DNA of 64,000 nt, taken from NCBI GenBank assembly GCA_008330645.1, contig VLTN01000001.1, positions 1,178,001 to 1,242,000 on the forward strand. The letters run 5' to 3'. Shown piece by piece: positions 61,701 to 64,000 of this stretch; position 1 is the first letter of the stretch; each line of letters opens with the position of its first letter. A program made the position numbers and the translations under genes. The notes beneath the pieces were generated by a model. That model did not search any database. It was not told the DNA's origin and worked only from the letters and a program-made list of their open reading frames with translations. This DNA comes from Cafeteria roenbergensis (lineage: Eukaryota > Sar > Bigyra > Bicosoecida > Cafeteriaceae).

Positions 61701-63948
61701 CACGCAGCTCGCCTGCATCTTGGCCTTTTGCTCTGCCAGCTTCGTGCGTCTTACCTGGAGCAGTTCTTGGGCAAGAAAGCGAACCATCCGGCGTCACGAA
61801 GCCAATCCAAGGACGACGGAGGGTAGCCCGTGCAGTTGCTGCTCTTCTGCGCAACAAGGTCCGCCATCCACCGGCCCAGTCGCTTTCAGAGCGTACAAGC
61901 CGCCGGACTTCTCGTCGCTGCTGCCGACGCTTGCGGGGAGCCCTTCTTGCGCGGCAGACGGAGGAGCTCCAGGCAGGGGCCTTTGCTGCGCACCAACGCC
62001 TTGCTCGCGCGCTCACTGCCCGTGTCTGCCGTTCCTCGTGATGCTTGACGTTCTGTCGCTGGGCGCGTGCCGGCGAGTCCGAGGTCCTGGCCTCGATTCA
62101 GTCACTTCGGGAACGATCCCTTGGTCTGCCCTGTTTGTCCGAGCGGGGGCCCCTGCGTCTGGCGTTGCGCTCACCCGCTGCGTCTTCTCCCGCGCCGGAC
62201 AGCACTGGGTCGCACCCCGTGAGACGACCGGGGGCAAGTCTCCTCTGGAAACCTTTGGCCTCCGGCCTCTGACGCCAAGCGCAGCGGCGTTGGCTCTCCT
62301 CGCTGTTTCCAAAGCCTTCGAGCCGTGGCACGGGGAATCGGACGCTCTGGCTTCGGACGCAGCGAAGCGTGCAGCGCAAGCAGGCGGGCATTCTTTCGAG
62401 TCCACCAGCCCAGCTCCTAGCAGTCGACGCCCGCGGTCGATGAGCTGGCAGCTCGCGCTGGCGCCGATGCTCGCACGGACAGCTTCCCTCAAGGTCGACG
62501 CGTTGCACACAAGCAGCCTCCAGGCTGCCCAGGACAAGCCGCGTGCTGATGGCACAGCCACGCCCCAGTCCGAGACCGAGCGCCAGGAGGAAGCCGAGCA
62601 GCATCATTCGTTGGCTGCGTTTCGGCGCCAGGGCCACGCAGCCGATGCCCTGTGGGGTCGAGGGCCCAGCCTCGCCACTGCCCGCGGCATCAGGTGGGCG
62701 AGGACGTCCGTGATGGCGGCTGTGCAGGCCGACGCCGCAGTATTCCAAGCAATGGCGATGTCGCCGCGTGAGCGAGCGTCGCCTGGCTTTTCTCCACTGC
62801 CCAGCGCGATCCTTGCGGACGCTGGCCGTTGGTGGGCATCGATGCAACCAGTCATCCAGGTTACCTCGCCACTGGCCGCCCGGCAGCTTGCATGGGCGCC
62901 CTCGGTTCGTTGGATCGGCACGCCAGCTACAGCAGTCGACCCCGAGCAGGCCCAAGGCAAAGAGGAGTGGCAAAGGCAGCTGCGCAGAGCTTGCGACCAG
63001 TACACAGCAAGCGCGCCGCCGGGAGCCCTTCCGGTCTGTGCGGTGAGCCCTGGCCGCCTCGCCGCGTATGGAGGTCTTGCAGGAACGATGGGCTCGTCGG
63101 CGCAGCTTCTCCCGACGTCAGAACTGATGCCGACCCGTGCTGAGCGGGAGGCTCTCGCTGCCGGCCTCATCTGGGCTCGATCAGGAATCCGAGCACAATT
63201 GCCGCCCAACCCAGCGCCAGACTTGGAGGCAGCCGCTGAGACGCTCCGGGCATCGGGCGACGGCCTGCCGCTTCTGCGTGCCGGAAAATCAAGCTGCCGC
63301 GGCATGCTTCTCCTTGGGCGTGAGGCTCTTCATGCGTCGTCCAAGGCGATCTCAGGCCCGAGGCAGGCCTACACCATGCTGCCAAGCGCTGAGTTCCTGA
63401 GCCAAATGCCACGCCTGGAGCGCACAGGCGTGCTGACCGCGCCCTCCTACCTGGCCGAGTCGGCGTTCGGGGTCGCTGGGGCTCTGCTGTTTTGTGTGTT
63501 GCCCCTCTCGTGGATTTCGGCAGTCCTTCTTGCGCTGCTGGCTGTGGTGCAGTTCCGCGTCCGCGCGGCTGCAGCTGTGAACGGCACCGCCGCAAGCTTC
63601 CCACGAGCAAGTCCCATCGGGCCCTCCGGCGGAGACGCGTTTGCAGAGCTCGTTGCGCTGCTCACTGCAGCTGCATGCGTGACCAACGCATCTGTTGCAC
63701 TGTTCGGCCGAGGCGGCGGGTGGGACTTGCTTCTCCTCACGCCGACCGAGGCGGCAGGAGTCACCCTCGCGGCCTGCTTGGGGGCCTTGGCGTTTCGCAG
63801 GGCAACGTTTTGGCTTGTATCTGAATCGCAGGTGTCACCGGTGCTGATGAGCGGATTGCCCTCGTCGCTCCAGCTGTTCGAAGGTTTCGAGCGGCCCAAC
63901 GCGCTGCTGGCCCGAGCGCTTGTGGCGACCTCGCGCGAAGATGAGTGA
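55744..63948 (+). CDS. Giant polytopic membrane protein, unknown family
   Basis: One uninterrupted frame of 2,734 codons, the longest in the window and without visible introns. Candidate starts are ATG 55744, 55858 and 56113; text before the last is low-complexity, whereas AARNIQHELLPRLHDVRASL after it is a well-formed helix, so 56113 (2,611 residues) may be the true start. Residues up to ~1,590 are soluble, mixed helical and disordered. Membrane helices then lie near residue 1594 (WLVLLLFAFILIRILVVDV), 1645, 1850 (LCVVLALSAQAGTVVILSVL), 1880, 1936, 1986, and, after a ~560-residue loop, 2575 (LLFCVLPLSWISAVLLALLA), 2635 and 2670: about nine, plus possible weaker ones. A CCSGCS and a CSCCSS cluster occur in loops. 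The C-terminus is SREDE. I recognise no channel, transporter or enzyme motif. Codon bias fits real coding. Confidence 0.75.
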   Translation: MHLTRASATADAHLAVAGEAALRVASSAERDGHALRGSMGASRCSRAGAHPLAGLQALPPDGKTPPGKDHPRAASAWAPSGGLGSRVERAATLLGRSGPPGRSEGDHRRSPAAHGSRLDPSSAMGRGPEGLAAAARNIQHELLPRLHDVRASLQRAVVELEAQTNHVGAAVDRLRELSPAPKRTALTPQDRVEDLVRRTAISMSSAVRQPPPEQSALNQGHSFFTSGASESDHRPASHERVAVARVQRMLRLLRKQVAETGDQLEALEAARRTNRGWDATFRLDSWIQPVFPAGIRNSALPPKLCQVIARARAVAKWAPVVSGWGAQLLVAAATAPAAARGSRKGPHREVSRGSPAASSVASPAGVDTSPESSSPSDQGCDKPAGAIGALEAVGYPSSPALLTPAGGGLSPGGFSGRAHAAVSPESKAPDFAKEEPVGAVARGAVLAETVQTAKGVFSEATRWDERIAGARGQASQKYAWTPRLFFGKVPAVQSCDSPEEYAKGLRAVPAAAASAAADALKHDSRRLSAFASLVADTLDRCDSVQGLSPREAVKLAASFEACARACVDCDALADDAMASKGVFSSAGGGNADSVSFDWADVGWKPQQPSPPSGSMSARELGPRSPLAPVQAERSRSDAALTTSVDDRHVFGHGFTGLIADCLDGGGPLGSLRRPARLTATAAKVQQVKVARLAERVLVAERRVRLACLRQHLLATLAQLADILADSEAEGTNAAHPSPPESQPGLPCRRTDAAPQGFNGLTGKAASAACMRVAIRQLVVPLSAVSCHELLHSAHWAGGKQASGAGFDEASASREFASGLQTEAAALASASISAASCFRVLGLLREAEEYDVSLTAQPWLGWHDEAALNSCDPSVVPIQVRSRPRQEPQSAPDLGDEAMADPDGKSVPSTRKVPGKFTGPSNAARRPSSTGLSLWRRAKARLGVARSLVNDGGASFDAHRLRHVIESLSGQEAGRASDDVMPDEFVRCVGGRELHPEDDATPADHAVGHIVRETLFDPALPSLHKSQRMRARAIQSEASLAGWAGIRSRLMESGEAFALFDLHVRTLLVQAVLQSAVSDGHADGTGGGRALLALDSRTVEGPQTSNGSCSRLVHKPMSVVVMIRATPEGLESAAAATGEPLRVVWDPQEPANRTSQTRAASRADAKAIAAVAKATMFAGFEPKETAFVLSDGPCRRAEGSAQGPLWWDSLRLTAWLPFEACATFSALRIHERLQPRSLGSPSAAALDTASADSPAWQLQAVTAQTSAENSGSVAANLANSERLLVAADRLCKRLDKAFASLDAGGGADTSTADGRQRASAEQHSMESMRQRAAAARAKALDSVCKGLASAVEAWESDLSARAAPRLFAPPARRRLLRCLLLALPWPDAAMASLVSHEDCPRPEKIHGELAPLVPQSVPALLASAASAARKQLEPMRPLGGTAEGPQSAPLQPDPALAEGGQLLHQGLHRDGEDSSGSDSDDGLLADRGGGASLLRRGLSHSSTVEPSGITTGLSVRVPSGPFGEGLQASAFQFLHDVEVLDRVVERAAAAMEPVIPLNTRCCRQSPQTEQFIHSLGAYSGAAVSRAASVGAVASRWLVLLLFAFILIRILVVDVTLSLAVEPEVWSEFLRFTGTGIPVPGDVSRDMLGNVAYALAVVLVWTSFLQSAAIRTWALEGARLGRSVLPARRRDACNFMQLAQSVIGAAPGSSTYLDFSPEHASGAQRACCSGCSRRAAGDEQSQQSQASIRGAAMALASQRLGTGPGREVLLRDSCGMDSSAGAAALRRGSWAGIAAGGHSAPWAARGQAGRLNAFATAAEASTGVWRPLAGKQALGARACYYSPAFLALDRLCVVLALSAQAGTVVILSVLADAVKHDPVSQAAMVPLGCALMAMCIEGCYRCFKHVTAGRRKDSPHSAFRISPTVYGALDEWHDTTSLLTVLIGVYLAPAAAVALVPDRFEIGYGLCASVSSDPVEVLSPACTKAAGYTQLACILAFCSASFVRLTWSSSWARKRTIRRHEANPRTTEGSPCSCCSSAQQGPPSTGPVAFRAYKPPDFSSLLPTLAGSPSCAADGGAPGRGLCCAPTPCSRAHCPCLPFLVMLDVLSLGACRRVRGPGLDSVTSGTIPWSALFVRAGAPASGVALTRCVFSRAGQHWVAPRETTGGKSPLETFGLRPLTPSAAALALLAVSKAFEPWHGESDALASDAAKRAAQAGGHSFESTSPAPSSRRPRSMSWQLALAPMLARTASLKVDALHTSSLQAAQDKPRADGTATPQSETERQEEAEQHHSLAAFRRQGHAADALWGRGPSLATARGIRWARTSVMAAVQADAAVFQAMAMSPRERASPGFSPLPSAILADAGRWWASMQPVIQVTSPLAARQLAWAPSVRWIGTPATAVDPEQAQGKEEWQRQLRRACDQYTASAPPGALPVCAVSPGRLAAYGGLAGTMGSSAQLLPTSELMPTRAEREALAAGLIWARSGIRAQLPPNPAPDLEAAAETLRASGDGLPLLRAGKSSCRGMLLLGREALHASSKAISGPRQAYTMLPSAEFLSQMPRLERTGVLTAPSYLAESAFGVAGALLFCVLPLSWISAVLLALLAVVQFRVRAAAAVNGTAASFPRASPIGPSGGDAFAELVALLTAAACVTNASVALFGRGGGWDLLLLTPTEAAGVTLAACLGALAFRRATFWLVSESQVSPVLMSGLPSSLQLFEGFERPNALLARALVATSREDE

Positions 63949-64000
63949 GCGAACCAAAGCATGGCGCAATACCGAAGCTGCGCAGTGCGCGTCAGGCTGT

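Noticed and set aside
1-64000. Mobile or virus-like elements, tRNA and rRNA genes
   Set aside because: No integrase, reverse transcriptase, transposase, capsid or polymerase motif, no long terminal or inverted repeats and no cloverleaf sequence was noticed. Small RNA genes could still be missed by eye; a covariance-model scan would decide.

Overview
The window is nuclear DNA from a very GC-rich, gene-dense, single-celled eukaryote. Genes are spliced: I could place 14 introns by matching reading phase and protein continuity on both sides. 13 of the 14 donors read GTGAG (one reads GTAAG), and 12 of the 14 acceptors read CGCAG. All three standard stop codons are used, mostly TGA. A CEP135/BLD10 basal-body protein and other large coiled-coil proteins suggest a ciliated or flagellated protist. 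A very GC-rich heterotrophic flagellate such as a bicosoecid stramenopile would fit, but the taxon is inference. I found no rRNA, tRNA, transposon, virus-like element or CRISPR array.

Layout, left to right. 1-1826 (minus, runs off the left edge): a spliced EF-hand-like protein. 2449-7232 (plus): CEP135/BLD10 orthologue. 8039-9698 (plus): secretory DnaJ-thioredoxin fusion with a CPHC active site. 10018-15526 (plus): 1,751-residue coiled-coil protein. 15822-18023 (minus): TPR-like plus family-16 methyltransferase. 18135-22988 (plus): DOT1-type histone methyltransferase, head-to-head with the last gene and carrying a long 24-bp repeat tract. 23254-27522 (plus): charged protein resembling CSPP1/CCDC66 with a 333-bp internal tandem repeat. 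27796-33921 (minus): 2,041-residue CEP162-like coiled-coil protein. 34554-36656 (minus): MFS transporter. 37027-40130 (plus): four-exon membrane protein. 40558-45689 (plus): 1,600-residue coiled-coil protein. 46384-53130 (plus): TmcB-like membrane protein. 53551-55158 (plus): ribosome-biogenesis factor WDR12/Ytm1. 55744-63948 (plus): 2,734-residue membrane protein of unknown family.

Themes. Five genes encode very large Ala/Glu/Arg-rich coiled-coil proteins; one is clearly, and two are possibly, centriole or cilium proteins. The rest covers chromatin and protein methylation, secretory-pathway folding, ribosome assembly, transport and large sensory-type membrane proteins. Introns crowd at the 5' ends of genes, and several first exons are only 63-105 bp, so single-frame gene calls would miss the true N-termini. 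Because the DNA is so GC-rich, long antisense ORFs run across nearly every coiled-coil gene; I treat them as shadows.
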